Shown: positions 1-11,822 of the stretch, piece after piece | Layout of the letters: every line of letters begins with the position of its first letter | How positions within the stretch are numbered: the first letter of the stretch is position 1 | NCBI GenBank assembly: GCA_016182785.1 | Contig: JACPFU010000004.1 | Location: forward strand, 1 to 64,000 | DNA from: Lysobacterales bacterium | Lineage (GTDB): Bacteria; Pseudomonadota; Gammaproteobacteria; Xanthomonadales; Ahniellaceae | DNA length: 64,000 nt | Reading direction: 5' to 3' | Notes under the pieces: generated by a model | What the model saw: the letters and a program-made list of their open reading frames with translations, nothing else | Databases searched by the model: none | Told to the model about the DNA's origin: nothing | Made by a program: the position numbers and the translations under genes

Positions 1-13
1 TCTCCAGCCGTCT

Positions 14-129
14 CCTTGGCGGCCATAGCGCAGTGGTCCCACCTGTTCCCATCCCGAACACAGAAGTGAAACGCTGCAGCGCCGATGGTAGTGTCGCTTA
101 AGCGATGCAAGAGTAGGTCACCGCCAAGG
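14..129 (+). rRNA. rrf: 5S ribosomal RNA
   Basis: The 5' segment CCTTGGCGG pairs with the 3' segment CCGCCAAGG to close helix I. Between them are the conserved 5S blocks GGTCCCACCTG, CCGAACACAGAAGTGAAACG and GCGCCGATGGTAGTGT. The length of about 116 bases is normal for a gammaproteobacterial 5S. It is presumably the last gene of an rRNA operon whose 16S and 23S genes lie left of the window. Exact mature ends may differ by one or two bases. Confidence 0.97.
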
Positions 130-138
130 GCTTTATCC

Positions 139-174
139 GAAGAGCTACCCTAACCCGGTAGCTCTTCTTTTTTT
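139..174 (+). terminator. Rho-independent terminator of the rRNA operon
   Basis: A perfect 11-bp stem (GAAGAGCTACC pairing with GGTAGCTCTTC) with a 7-base loop is followed by seven T residues, ten bases after the 5S 3' end. Confidence 0.93.
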
Positions 175-226
175 GGAAAAGGCTCCTTGCGCTCTGCAAC
201 TGGTCTCCGCCAAAACCTCCATCCAG

Positions 227-260
227 AACGCCTCGTCGATACGTCGACGGGGCGTTTTGC
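227..260 (+). terminator. Second hairpin downstream of the rRNA operon
   Basis: AACGCCTCGTCGA pairs with TCGACGGGGCGTT (one G-T wobble, loop TACG) and is followed by TTTTGC. It looks like a back-up terminator or a weak terminator-type repeat. The rest of 175-426 holds only a perfect TTGACA at 302-307 with a poor -10 candidate (TGTTCT, 325-330), a possible promoter for the next gene. Confidence 0.55.
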
Positions 261-426
261 TTTGGGCTTGTCGGGCCGCCTCATGGCCTCTTGCCAAGCG
301 ATTGACAAGGCGGGTGGCGTATGTTGTTCTGCGGGCCAACTCACGAAGAATTAACAGAGGCCGGGTCGTGCCGTCGGATCTCCTAGACCCGCTTCCTTTG
401 CTTGGCGGACTGGCGCTGGGGACCGC

Positions 427-2496
427 ATGAATGCAGTGACGGAACCAACCGCGGACTTGCGTACCGCGCTCGCGCATGCACGGCGCTTGCTGACATCGCA
501 GCCCGCGACTGCAGCGGCGCAGGCGCGCGAAATCCTGCGCGTGATTCCGGGTCAGGCCGATGCCGAGCTGCTGCTGGCCGCGGCCTTGCGTCGATGTGGC
601 GAATTCGATGCCGCGCGCAACCTGTTGCATCCGCTGCGCCAGCGCTATCCACGATCTGCGCCGGTGTGGCTCGAGTGGGGCGAGCTGTGCGAGCGCGAAG
701 GCAAGGACGAGATCGCGGGTCGTGCGCTGCGGCGGGCGGTCGAACTCGAACCCGGGCTGGTGGACGCATGGCTGGCGCTGGCCGAACACTGCCGCGCGGT
801 GGACGACGAGAGGGGCGCGGCGCAGGCGTACCAGCAGTATCTGCGGTACTCGGCACGCGACCCGGAGTTGCTGGCGGCGGCAGATGCGCTCTGCGCCGGG
901 AGGATTCCCGAGGCCGAGCGTGCGCTTCGGGCGCGCCTGTACAAGGCGCCGACCGATGTCGCGGCGATCCGCATGCTTGCGGAGGTTGCCGCCCGACTCG
1001 GTCGCAACGAGGATGCCGAACGCCTGCTTGCGCGCTGCCTGGAGCTGTCCCCGGACTTCGCCGCCGCACGACAGCAATACGCGATGCTGCTGCACCGGAA
1101 CAACAAGCCCGAGGCGGCGTTGGAACAGATCGCCGGTCTGCTGGCACAGGACCCGGAGAACGCCAGCGCACTCAATCTCAAGGCCGCGGTGCTGTGTCGA
1201 ACCGGGGACTACGCGCAGGCGCTTGCGATCTACTCGCGGCTGTTGCAGCGCTATCCGCACCAGGCGCGACTGTCGCTGAGCCATGGACACGCCCTGAAGA
1301 CCGCAGGCCAGCGCGACGCCGCCGTGGCTGCCTATCGGCGCTGCATCGAGATCGAGCCCGGATTTGGCGAAGCGTACTGGAGCCTCGCGAACCTGAAGAC
1401 GTTTCGCTTCGACGCCGCCGATGTTGCGGCGATGCGGGCGCAACTGCAGCGCGAGGACTTGCCCGCCGAGCAGCGCGCGCAGTTCGAGTTCGCGCTCGGC
1501 AAGGCTGCGGAGGACGACGCGGACTACGCAACCTCGTTCGCACATTACGCCGAGGGCAACCGCCTGCGGGGCGCGACCATCCCCTACGACGCCGACGACG
1601 CCAGCGCGCGCGTGCGCCGCGCCAAGGCGGTGTACTCGGCGGAGTTCTTCGCCGATCGAAGCGGTTTCGGCGATCCATCCCCGGACCCGATCTTCGTGGT
1701 CGGCTTGCCGCGCGCCGGCTCCACGCTGATCGAGCAGATCCTCTCCAGCCATCCGCAGGTCGAAGGCACGATGGAATTACCGGAGCTGATCTCGCTCACG
1801 CGCGAGCTGCGCGGGCGCGCGCTGGCCCAGGATCTCGGCAGTTACCACGATCTGCTTGCGACCATCGATCGTGACGAAGCTGCAGCGCTCGGACAGGCCT
1901 ACCTCGAGCGCACGCGCATCCAGCGCAAGACTCGGGCACCGTTCTTCATCGACAAGATGCCGAACAACTTCTGGCACCTGGGCCTGATCCAGCTGGCGCT
2001 GCCGAACGCGCGCATCATCGACGCGCGCCGCCACCCGCTCGCGTGTGGTTTCTCGGGGTTCAAGCAGTATTTCGCGCGTGGCCAGAACTTCAGCTACGCG
2101 CTTGCCGATCTCGGCCGCTATTACCGCGACTATGTCGAGCTGATGGCGCATTTCGACAGGGTCTTGCCCGGTCGCGTGCACCGGGTGATCTACGAGCGCA
2201 TGGTCGACGATACCGAGGCCGAGGTACGCGCGCTGCTCGACTACTGCGGGCTGCCGTTCGATCCGGCTTGCCTGCGCTTCTTCGAGAACGAGCGCCCGGT
2301 GCGCACCGCCAGTTCCGAGCAGGTGCGCCAGCCGATCTATCGCGAAGGCATCGACCACTGGCGGAACTACGAGCCGTGGCTTGGCGACTTGAAGCAAGCC
2401 TTGGGTGAAGTCCTGGATTACTATCCCGAACCGCCTGGACATTGGGGCGGGGCGGACAATCGCAGCAGCAACCACACGATGGGAGAGTGGCAATGA
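427..2496 (+). CDS. TPR-repeat sulfotransferase family protein
   Basis: This 689-residue protein has two parts. Residues of about 1-380 are tandem tetratricopeptide repeats with the usual alternating Ala/Leu/Tyr helices. Residues of about 415-680 form a PAPS-dependent sulfotransferase domain: the 5'-phosphosulfate loop reads PIFVVGLPRAGST (421-433), followed by a downstream IDARRHPLACGFS segment matching the 3'-phosphate-binding region. The family moves a sulfuryl group from PAPS to an acceptor; the acceptor here cannot be read from the sequence. TPRs suggest a protein or peptide partner. The stop codon overlaps the start of the TonB-dependent receptor gene (ATGA at 2493-2496), so the two are probably translated together. 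No signal peptide is seen, so it should act in the cytoplasm. The domain call is secure, the substrate unknown. Confidence 0.9.
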   Translation: MNAVTEPTADLRTALAHARRLLTSQPATAAAQAREILRVIPGQADAELLLAAALRRCGEFDAARNLLHPLRQRYPRSAPVWLEWGELCEREGKDEIAGRALRRAVELEPGLVDAWLALAEHCRAVDDERGAAQAYQQYLRYSARDPELLAAADALCAGRIPEAERALRARLYKAPTDVAAIRMLAEVAARLGRNEDAERLLARCLELSPDFAAARQQYAMLLHRNNKPEAALEQIAGLLAQDPENASALNLKAAVLCRTGDYAQALAIYSRLLQRYPHQARLSLSHGHALKTAGQRDAAVAAYRRCIEIEPGFGEAYWSLANLKTFRFDAADVAAMRAQLQREDLPAEQRAQFEFALGKAAEDDADYATSFAHYAEGNRLRGATIPYDADDASARVRRAKAVYSAEFFADRSGFGDPSPDPIFVVGLPRAGSTLIEQILSSHPQVEGTMELPELISLTRELRGRALAQDLGSYHDLLATIDRDEAAALGQAYLERTRIQRKTRAPFFIDKMPNNFWHLGLIQLALPNARIIDARRHPLACGFSGFKQYFARGQNFSYALADLGRYYRDYVELMAHFDRVLPGRVHRVIYERMVDDTEAEVRALLDYCGLPFDPACLRFFENERPVRTASSEQVRQPIYREGIDHWRNYEPWLGDLKQALGEVLDYYPEPPGHWGGADNRSSNHTMGEWQ

Positions 2497-4970
2497 GGGT
2501 CAACAACAGAACATCCACACGACGGGCGCTGGGTCGCGCGCCACTTGCCGCGGCCGTCTGGCTGGCGATGGGCAGCATGGCCTTCGCCCAAGACAGCGCG
2601 CCGGCTGCAGATGCGGCCAAGGACGCCAGCGAGGAAGGCGACGACCGTGCGGTGCTCGAGACCATCACGGTCACCGCGCAGAAGCGCACCGAGGACTTGC
2701 AGTCCGTGCCGATCAGCCTGCAGGTGCTCGGCAACGAGACCCTGGAAGAGCAGAACATCGGCGACTTCGACGACTTCGCAGTGCTGTTGCCGAGCGTCTC
2801 GATCGACAGCGGTGGTCCGGGCTTCACCCGCGTCTACATGCGCGGCGTCGCCAGTGGCGAGAATGGCAACCACTCGGGACCGCAGCCAAGCGTTGGCATG
2901 TACCTCGACGAGCAGCCGATCACCACGATCACCGGCGCGCTCGACGTGCATATCTACGATATCGAGCGTGTCGAAGCGCTCGCAGGTCCGCAGGGCACGC
3001 TCTACGGCGCCAGTTCGCAGGCGGGCACCATCCGCATCATCTCGAACAAGCCGGATCCGACTGCATTTGCCGCCGGTTACGGGCTGGAGACCAACAAGAT
3101 CAGCGCCGGCGGCGTCGGCTTCGTCGGCGAGGGCTTCGCCAACATCCCGTTGAGCGACAGCGCCGCGATCCGCCTCGTCGGCTGGAGCAAGCGCGACGCC
3201 GGTTATGTCGACAACATCTACGGCGAGCGCACGTTCCCGACGTCCGGCATCACCGACAACAATGCGGAATTCGTCGAGGACGACTACAACGACGTGCGCA
3301 CCCAGGGCGCGCGTGCCGCGCTCAAGCTCGACTTCAGCGACAACTGGTCGATCACGCCGACGCTGATGGCACAGCGCCAGCGCCAGGGTGGGCTGTTCGC
3401 TTATGACGAGAACCTCGGCGAGCTCAATGTCTCGCACGGTTACCCCGAGCGTGCGGACGACGACTGGCGCCAGCTGGCGATGACGGTGCAGGGCAAGGTC
3501 GGCAACTTCGACCTGACTTATGCCTTTGCGCATCTCAAGCGCGAAATCGACGCAGAGTCGGACTATTCCGACTACGGCTTTTGGTACGACACGCTGAATG
3601 GCTCCGGCGAGTGGATCTACGATGACGACGGCGTGCTGGTGAACCCGTCGCAGTACATCCAGAGCGAAGACGGTTTCCGCAAGCGCAGCCATGAATTGCG
3701 CCTGGCTTCTCCCGGGGATGAACCGCTGCGGTTCGTCGTCGGCTTGTTCTGGCAGCAGCAGTCGCACGATATTCAGCAGCGCTACAAGATCGATAATCTT
3801 GCGTCTGACATCTCGGTCACTGGTTGGGAAGACACCATCTGGCTGACCAAGCAGGTGCGCCAGGATCATGACGAAGCCCTGTTCGGCGAGGTCTCCTACG
3901 ACTTCACCGACCAGTTCACGGCCACCGTCGGCATCCGCTCGTTCAAGGCGGACAACAGCCTCGCGGGGTTCTTCGGCTTTTCCCGCGGGTACTTTCCACA
4001 GACCGACAAGCCCGCGGACAGCCGCTACGGCGAGGCCGGCTGCGCAGTTCGTTATGGCGACGGCGCTGCAAACTGGGAAGACTTCCACGGCGCGCCTTGT
4101 GAGCTCTTCAACAAGTCCACGGATGAAAGTGACTGGCTCGGTCGTGTCAATCTCTCCTACCAGTTCGATCCGGATCACATGGTGTATTTCACCTGGTCCG
4201 AAGGCTATCGACCGGCTGGCCTGAACCGGCGCGGCACCCTGCCGCCTTACGTGGCGGACTACTTGACCAATTGGGAAGCCGGTTGGAAGACCGTGTGGGG
4301 CGACAACACCTTGATCTGGAACGGCGCCGTATTCCAGGAAGACTGGGAAGACTTCCAGTTCTCGCTGCTCGGCGCGAACGGCCTCACCGAAATCCGCAAC
4401 GCGAACCAGGCCCAGATTCGCGGCCTCGAGAGCGACCTGAGTTGGGCCGCCAGCTACAACCTGCGCATTGGCGGCGGCATCGCGTTGTATGACGCGGAGC
4501 TCACCGAGAACTACTGCGGCTGGTCGGTGGACGGCAATTCGATCACCGTGTGCCCGCCCGGCACGCTCGACCCGAACGGCGATCCGGTCACCGGCCCTCA
4601 GGCGCCGGCAGGCACACGCCTGCCGATCAGTGCCAAATTCAAGGGCAATGTCATGGCGCGCTACACCTGGGACAGCGACTGGGAGCCGTTCTTCCAGGCG
4701 ACGATCGTGCATGAGGGCGCGCGCGAGTCCGACCTGCGCACGGTCGAAAACGAAATCCTCGGTCGCCTACCCGGATACACGACGCTGGATCTTTCCGCCG
4801 GCTTCAAGTGGAACGACCTGAACTTCGATTTCTTCCTGCGCAATGCAACCAACGAAGTCGCGCAGTTCTCGCGGTTCGTGCAGTGCCCGGAGAGGGTGTG
4901 CGGCGACCAGACCTACGTCACGGTCAACCAGCCGCGCACCTTTGGCGTGCGCTTCTCGCAGGAGTTCTGA
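2493..4970 (+). CDS. TonB-dependent outer-membrane receptor
   Basis: The protein is 825 residues starting at ATG 2493, preceded by GGGAGAG and overlapping the sulfotransferase stop. The N-terminus (RRALGRAPLAAAVWLAMGS, then FAQ) is a signal peptide ending near residue 33. The ETITVTAQKR segment that follows marks the TonB-box/plug region, with plug motifs such as QGTLYGASSQAG at about 170. The rest is a 22-strand beta-barrel pattern ending in the terminal Phe (FSQEF) used for outer-membrane insertion. The type resembles the FyuA-like receptors abundant in Lysobacterales and sphingomonads. The ligand is unknown; no siderophore genes are nearby. Co-translation with a sulfotransferase hints at a link between substrate modification and uptake, but this is inference. 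An upstream in-frame start at 2442 would spoil the signal peptide and is not preferred. Confidence 0.93.
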   Translation: MRVNNRTSTRRALGRAPLAAAVWLAMGSMAFAQDSAPAADAAKDASEEGDDRAVLETITVTAQKRTEDLQSVPISLQVLGNETLEEQNIGDFDDFAVLLPSVSIDSGGPGFTRVYMRGVASGENGNHSGPQPSVGMYLDEQPITTITGALDVHIYDIERVEALAGPQGTLYGASSQAGTIRIISNKPDPTAFAAGYGLETNKISAGGVGFVGEGFANIPLSDSAAIRLVGWSKRDAGYVDNIYGERTFPTSGITDNNAEFVEDDYNDVRTQGARAALKLDFSDNWSITPTLMAQRQRQGGLFAYDENLGELNVSHGYPERADDDWRQLAMTVQGKVGNFDLTYAFAHLKREIDAESDYSDYGFWYDTLNGSGEWIYDDDGVLVNPSQYIQSEDGFRKRSHELRLASPGDEPLRFVVGLFWQQQSHDIQQRYKIDNLASDISVTGWEDTIWLTKQVRQDHDEALFGEVSYDFTDQFTATVGIRSFKADNSLAGFFGFSRGYFPQTDKPADSRYGEAGCAVRYGDGAANWEDFHGAPCELFNKSTDESDWLGRVNLSYQFDPDHMVYFTWSEGYRPAGLNRRGTLPPYVADYLTNWEAGWKTVWGDNTLIWNGAVFQEDWEDFQFSLLGANGLTEIRNANQAQIRGLESDLSWAASYNLRIGGGIALYDAELTENYCGWSVDGNSITVCPPGTLDPNGDPVTGPQAPAGTRLPISAKFKGNVMARYTWDSDWEPFFQATIVHEGARESDLRTVENEILGRLPGYTTLDLSAGFKWNDLNFDFFLRNATNEVAQFSRFVQCPERVCGDQTYVTVNQPRTFGVRFSQEF

Positions 4971-5013
4971 TCCCCACGGGCCGGGCCGCGCCGCTGGGTG
5001 CGGCCCGAGACGG

Positions 5014-5040
5014 AAAACCCGCCCTCATCGGCGGGTTTTT
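5014..5040. terminator. Bidirectional terminator between receptor and kinase genes
   Basis: AAAACCCGCC-CTCATC-GGCGGGTTTTT forms a 10-bp stem with T runs on both strands and separates two convergent genes. Just upstream another GC-rich hairpin (CGGGCCGC pairing with GCGGCCCG, 4980-5008) may reinforce it. Confidence 0.9.
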
Positions 5041-5069
5041 CGTTGTTGGTGGAGGGGTTCGCCTCGGAC

Positions 5070-6005
5070 TCAGCCGAGCGCGTAGCCGAACTGCTGGCGG
5101 AATTGGTCGGCGAACTGGGCGTAGTCGAAGCGCTGGTTCTGCGGGCCCAGGTGTTCGATCTTGATCGCGCCCATCAGCGACGCAATGCGGCCGGCGGTGG
5201 CCATGTCCATGCCGTTCATCAGGCCGAAGATCAGCCCGGCGCGATAGGCGTCGCCGCAGCCGGTGGGATCGACCACGCGGTGCGCGGTCGCTGCCGGGAT
5301 CTGCAGGATGCCGTCCTGGCTGTGCACCTCGGAGCCCTTGGGTCCGCGGGTGATGATGTAGGCCTGCACCCGCGACGCGATGTCGCGTTCGCTCCAGCCG
5401 GTGCGTTCCTGCAGCAGGCTGGACTCGTAGTCGTTCACGGTCACATAGGTGGCCTGCTCGATCATCTGCGCCAGCTCCTTGCCGTTGAACAGCGGCATCG
5501 CCTGGCCCGGGTCGAAGATGAAGGGGATGCCGAGTTCGGCGAATTCCCGCGAGTTCTGCAACATGGCTTCGTAGCCGTCGGGCCCGACGATGCCGAATTC
5601 GACGCCGGGCACGTCGCGCACGTGGTTCTCGTAGGAACGCATCATCGCGCCGGGATGGAAGGCGGTGATCTGGTTGTCGTCGAGATCGGTGGTGATGAAC
5701 GCCTGGGCGGTGTACAGGTCCTCGATTTCCTTGACCCGCTCGAGCGTGATGCCGCAGGCATCGAAGTGCTCGCGATAAGCGGCGAAGTCCTGGCCGACGG
5801 TGGCCATCGGCACCGGATTGCCGCCGAGCAGTTTCAGGTTGTAGGCGATGTTGCCGGCGCAGCCGCCGAACTCGCGACGCATGCGCGGCACCAGGAACGA
5901 GACGTTCAGGATGTGCACCTTGTCCGGCAGGATGTGGTTCTTGAACTGGTCCGGGAACACCATGATGGTGTCGTAGGCGAGGGAACCGCAGATCAGTGCC
6001 GACAT
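5070..6005 (-). CDS. PfkB-family carbohydrate/adenosine kinase
   Basis: The 311-residue protein is a ribokinase-fold enzyme. The N-terminal GSLAYDTIM and the FGGCAGNIAYNLKLLGG segment (substrate-binding GG region) are typical. The PfkB signature 2 reads DPTGCGDAYRAG at 246-257, with D252 as catalytic base. The family phosphorylates a sugar or nucleoside hydroxyl using ATP. Close relatives in Lysobacterales and beta-proteobacteria are usually annotated as adenosine kinase or carbohydrate kinase; the sequence alone does not decide the substrate. It is 30 bases downstream of gatB with AAGGA before its ATG, so it is probably the last gene of the gatCAB transcript. Confidence 0.88.
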   Translation of the reverse strand: MSALICGSLAYDTIMVFPDQFKNHILPDKVHILNVSFLVPRMRREFGGCAGNIAYNLKLLGGNPVPMATVGQDFAAYREHFDACGITLERVKEIEDLYTAQAFITTDLDDNQITAFHPGAMMRSYENHVRDVPGVEFGIVGPDGYEAMLQNSREFAELGIPFIFDPGQAMPLFNGKELAQMIEQATYVTVNDYESSLLQERTGWSERDIASRVQAYIITRGPKGSEVHSQDGILQIPAATAHRVVDPTGCGDAYRAGLIFGLMNGMDMATAGRIASLMGAIKIEHLGPQNQRFDYAQFADQFRQQFGYALG

Positions 6006-6035
6006 GGGGGGTCCTTGGATTTCGGGGGCGCGAGT

Positions 6036-7474
<1,439 letters not shown>

Positions 7475-7478
<4 letters not shown>

Positions 7479-8893
7479 CGCACCGCTCCCGGGGCCAGTT
7501 GCAGGTGCCAGTCGCTGCGCGATTGCAGCGCGTGGCCAGCGGCGAACAGGCGCGCTTCGTCGAAGGCGCGACCGATCAGCTGCAGGCCCGCGGGCAGTCC
7601 GTCGATGAAGCCCGCGGGCAGCGAGATTGCCGGCAGCCCGGCGAGGTTGACCGCGACGGTGTTGATGTCGGCGGCATACATCGCCAGCGGGTCGGCGGTC
7701 TTCTCGCCGAGTCGGAACGCGACATCGGGCGTGGTCGGACCGGCGATCAGGTCGACCCCGGCGAACGCCCGCGCGAAGTCGTCGGCGATCAGGCGGCGCA
7801 CCTGCTGCGCGCGCCGGTAGTAGGCGTCGTAGTAGCCCGAGGACAACACGTAGGTGCCGGTGAGGATGCGGCGCTTGACCTCGGTGCCGAAGCCCTCGGC
7901 GCGCGAGCGGCCATACAGATCGCGCAGCCCCTTGGCGTTCTCGGCGCGATGGCCGTAGCGCACGCCGTCGTAGCGCGACAGGTTGCTCGACGCTTCGGCC
8001 GGCGCGATCACGTAGTACGCGGGGATCGACAGCGGCAGGCTCGGCAGGTCGACATCGACCAGCACCGCGCCGGCGGCTTCGAGCTCGCGCAGCGCGGCGT
8101 GCACGGTCGCCTGCATCGCATCGCGCACGCCGGCGCCAAACAGCGGCCGCGCGACACCGATGCGCAGGCCGCGCACGCCCAGTTCGAGCGCGGCGCGATA
8201 GTCGTCGACCGGCCGCTCGACCGAGGTTGCATCGCGCGGATCATGCCCGGCCATCACCTGCAGCACCTCGGCGCAGTCGGCCGCCGAGCGTGCGAGCACG
8301 CCGGCCTGGTCGAGGCTGGAGGCGTAGGCGACCATGCCGTAGCGCGAGACGCGGCCGTAGGTCGGCTTGAAGCCGGTGATGCCGCAGAACGCGGCGGGTT
8401 GGCGCACCGAGCCGCCGGTGTCGGAGCCGGTGGCGAAGGCGACGACATTGGCCGCGACCAGCGCCGCCGAACCACCCGAGGAACCGCCCGGCACGCGTGT
8501 CGTATCCCAGGGATTGCATACCGGGCCAAACGCGCTGTTCTCGTTCGACGAGCCCATCGCGAACTCGTCCATGTTGGCCTTGCCGATGGTCACCGCGCCG
8601 GCCTTTGCCAGGCGTTCGACGATGGTGGCGTCATAGGGCGGCACGAAATCGGCGAGCATCTTCGAGCCGCAGGTGGTGCGCAGCCCGCGCGTGCAGAACA
8701 GGTCCTTGTGCACGAACGGAACGCCGGAGAGCGGCGCATCCGTGGCCGCGGTGCAGCGGCGTGCACCCTCGGCATCGAGGCTGATCAATGCGTTCAGCGG
8801 TGCCACCGCCTGCGCCGCGGCGAGTGCCCGTTCGACAGGTTCGGGGCTGTTCTGGCCTGCGGCGCGCAGCGAGGCGAGGGTGAGCGCGCTCAT
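7475..8893 (-). CDS. gatA: Glutamyl/aspartyl-tRNA amidotransferase subunit A
   Basis: This 472-residue protein of the amidase-signature family hydrolyses glutamine and channels ammonia to GatB. The Ser-cisSer-Lys triad is visible as K63 (VPFVHKDLF), S138 (in GGSSGGSAA) and the nucleophile S162 (in DTGGSVRQP). The start at ATG 8893 overlaps the gatC stop (ATGA). A longer open frame continues upstream to 9304 but would read through gatC, so the shorter start is used. Family length is 470-490 residues. Confidence 0.98.
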
Positions 8894-9177
8894 TCGATCA
8901 CCTTCGGCACCAGGAACAGCCCGCCCTGCATCAGGGGCGCGATGCGTTCGAGTTCGCTGCTGCGGTCGATCTCGTCGACGCGATCGGGGCGCAGGCTGGC
9001 GGCGACGTCGTGCGGATGCGCCATCGGCGTGAGCGCGTCGACCGCCGCATCTTGCAGCTGCGCCACCAGGCCGAGCAGGGCGTTGAGATCCTGCGCCAGC
9101 CGCTGCTCCTCCGCGACTGGCAGATCGAGACGGGCAAGATGGGCGAGATGGTGCAATTGAGCGGTTTCGATGGCCAT
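8890..9177 (-). CDS. gatC: Glutamyl/aspartyl-tRNA amidotransferase subunit C
   Basis: The 95-residue small subunit wraps around GatA and GatB to hold the amidotransferase together. Typical sequence: [17 protein letters not shown] near the start, a helical [13 protein letters not shown] segment, then [10 protein letters not shown] and the conserved C-terminal [11 protein letters not shown]. It is the first gene of the gatC-gatA-gatB operon and is divergent from mreB, with about 150 bases between the two starts. Confidence 0.96.
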   Translation of the reverse strand: MAIETAQLHHLAHLARLDLPVAEEQRLAQDLNALLGLVAQLQDAAVDALTPMAHPHDVAASLRPDRVDEIDRSSELERIAPLMQGGLFLVPKVIE

Positions 9178-9220
9178 GGGCTGGTTCGCGGCAAGACCGC
9201 CATTTTGCAGAGGAATCGCC

Positions 9221-10374
<1,154 letters not shown>

Positions 10375-10395
10375 ACCAGGGCATCGGGGTCCGCG

Positions 10396-11334
10396 ATGCC
10401 CTTCTACAGCGCCGAAGCCACGCCGCGATTCTCGGAGGGAGCGAGCGGTTCGCTGCGCCTGCTCGCCTATCTCGGGCTGGCGGCAGCGCTGATGGCGACC
10501 GATCTGCGCAGCGGCGCCCTGCATCGTTTCCGCACGTTCGCGGCGACGCTGGTGCAGCCGCTGCATGCGGTCGCGACCGCGCCGCTGCAGCTCGCGCGGC
10601 GCGCGCGCGAGGCCACCGCCGAGCGCGCCGGGCTGGTCGCGGCGAATGCCGAATTGCGCCAGCAGCTGCTGTTCGCGCAGGCCAAGCTCAATCGCCTGGC
10701 GATCGTGCAGGAACAGAACAGCCGGCTGCGGGCGTTGCTCGACGCGCGCCAGAAGCTCGGGCTGCGGGTGCAACTCGCGGAACTGATCGACGTTGATCTC
10801 GATCCGTACCGGCATCGCATCCTGATCAACCAGGGCCTGCGCCACGGCGTGTTCGTCGGCGAGGCGGTGATCGATGCCAATGGCGTCGTCGGCCAGGTGC
10901 TGGAGGTGGCCGACGAGCAGGCCACGGTGATCCTGATCAGCGACCCCGGCCACGCCGTGCCGGTGCGCGTGCAACGCACCGGTCTGCGCGTGATCGCCTA
11001 CGGCACCGGCGACGCGCAACGCATCGAGCTGCCGCACGTGCCGTTCAGTGCCGACATCAAGGCCGGCGACGTGCTGGTCACCTCGGGCATCGGCGGGCGC
11101 TTTCCGCCGGGGTTGCCGGTCGCGACCGTGTACGAGGTGCTGAGCGACGACTCGGCCACCTTCGCGGTGGCCCAGGCGCGCCCCCTGGCCGGCTTCGTGC
11201 ATGCCAGCGAGTTGCTGCTGGTGAGCGACGAGATGCTGGCGCTGGCACCGCTGCCCGCGGCGGAAGTGGCGCCGGAACTGGTCGGCCCGCCGTCGGGATT
11301 GCGCACGCCGGCACCGACCGAGGCGCCGCAATGA
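10396..11334 (+). CDS. mreC: Rod shape-determining protein MreC
   Basis: MreC is a bitopic inner-membrane protein that links MreB to PBP2 in the periplasm. The 312-residue protein has a single membrane segment at about 20-35, a coiled coil at about 65-110 (ANAELRQQLLFAQAKLNRLAIVQEQNSRLRALL), then the beta-barrel core with DVDLDPYRHRILINQGLRHGV and VTSGIGGRFPPGLPVATV. The C-terminal tail is Pro/Ala-rich. It starts 22 bases after mreB, and its stop overlaps mreD by four bases. Confidence 0.97.
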   Translation: MPFYSAEATPRFSEGASGSLRLLAYLGLAAALMATDLRSGALHRFRTFAATLVQPLHAVATAPLQLARRAREATAERAGLVAANAELRQQLLFAQAKLNRLAIVQEQNSRLRALLDARQKLGLRVQLAELIDVDLDPYRHRILINQGLRHGVFVGEAVIDANGVVGQVLEVADEQATVILISDPGHAVPVRVQRTGLRVIAYGTGDAQRIELPHVPFSADIKAGDVLVTSGIGGRFPPGLPVATVYEVLSDDSATFAVAQARPLAGFVHASELLLVSDEMLALAPLPAAEVAPELVGPPSGLRTPAPTEAPQ

Positions 11335-11822
11335 GCCGCGGTCGCGAGTCGCTGTGGTGGGTGCTGCTCAGCGTGCTGCTGGCCTCGGTGCTGACCGTGG
11401 TCGCGGTGCCCGAGTCGATCCGCGTGTTGCGCCCGTTCTGGCTGGCGCTGATCGTCGTGTATTGGTGCATCGAGGCGCCGGAGCGCTTCGGCATCGGTTT
11501 CGCGTTCGCGCTCGGGTTGCTGCAGGACGTGCTGGTAGGCACCTTGCTCGGCGAGCATGCGTTCCGGCTCGCGATCATCGGCTTCATCGTGCTGCGCTTC
11601 CGCTCGCGGCTGCGCTTCTTCCCGATGTGGCAGCAGGCGCTGGCGGTGGCGGCGCTGCTGTTGAACGACCGCTTCGTGGTGTTGCTGCTGCGCGCGATCG
11701 CGGGCGAGTTCGCGATCGACTGGCGCTACTGGCTGGCGCCGCTGGTCGGTGCCGCGCTGTGGCCGTGGGTGTTCCTGCTGCTCGACGACCTGCGCGCACG
11801 CGGGCGACCGCGCGAGCCATGA
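11331..11822 (+). CDS. mreD: Rod shape-determining protein MreD
   Basis: The 163-residue protein consists mostly of five hydrophobic helices, as expected of this polytopic member of the elongasome. Family-type segments are LPEF-like VVAVPESIRVLRPFWLALIVVYW near the N-terminus and FGIGFAFALGLLQDVLVGTLLGEHAF in the middle. Both ends overlap neighbours by ATGA (mreC before, mrdA after), so stoichiometry is probably set by coupled translation. Confidence 0.95.
   Translation: MSRGRESLWWVLLSVLLASVLTVVAVPESIRVLRPFWLALIVVYWCIEAPERFGIGFAFALGLLQDVLVGTLLGEHAFRLAIIGFIVLRFRSRLRFFPMWQQALAVAALLLNDRFVVLLLRAIAGEFAIDWRYWLAPLVGAALWPWVFLLLDDLRARGRPREP

Noticed and set aside
150..344. Minus-strand 64-residue ORF beside the 5S gene
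   Set aside because: It overlaps the rRNA terminator and a second hairpin, lacks a ribosome-binding site and its Arg/Pro-rich sequence matches nothing.
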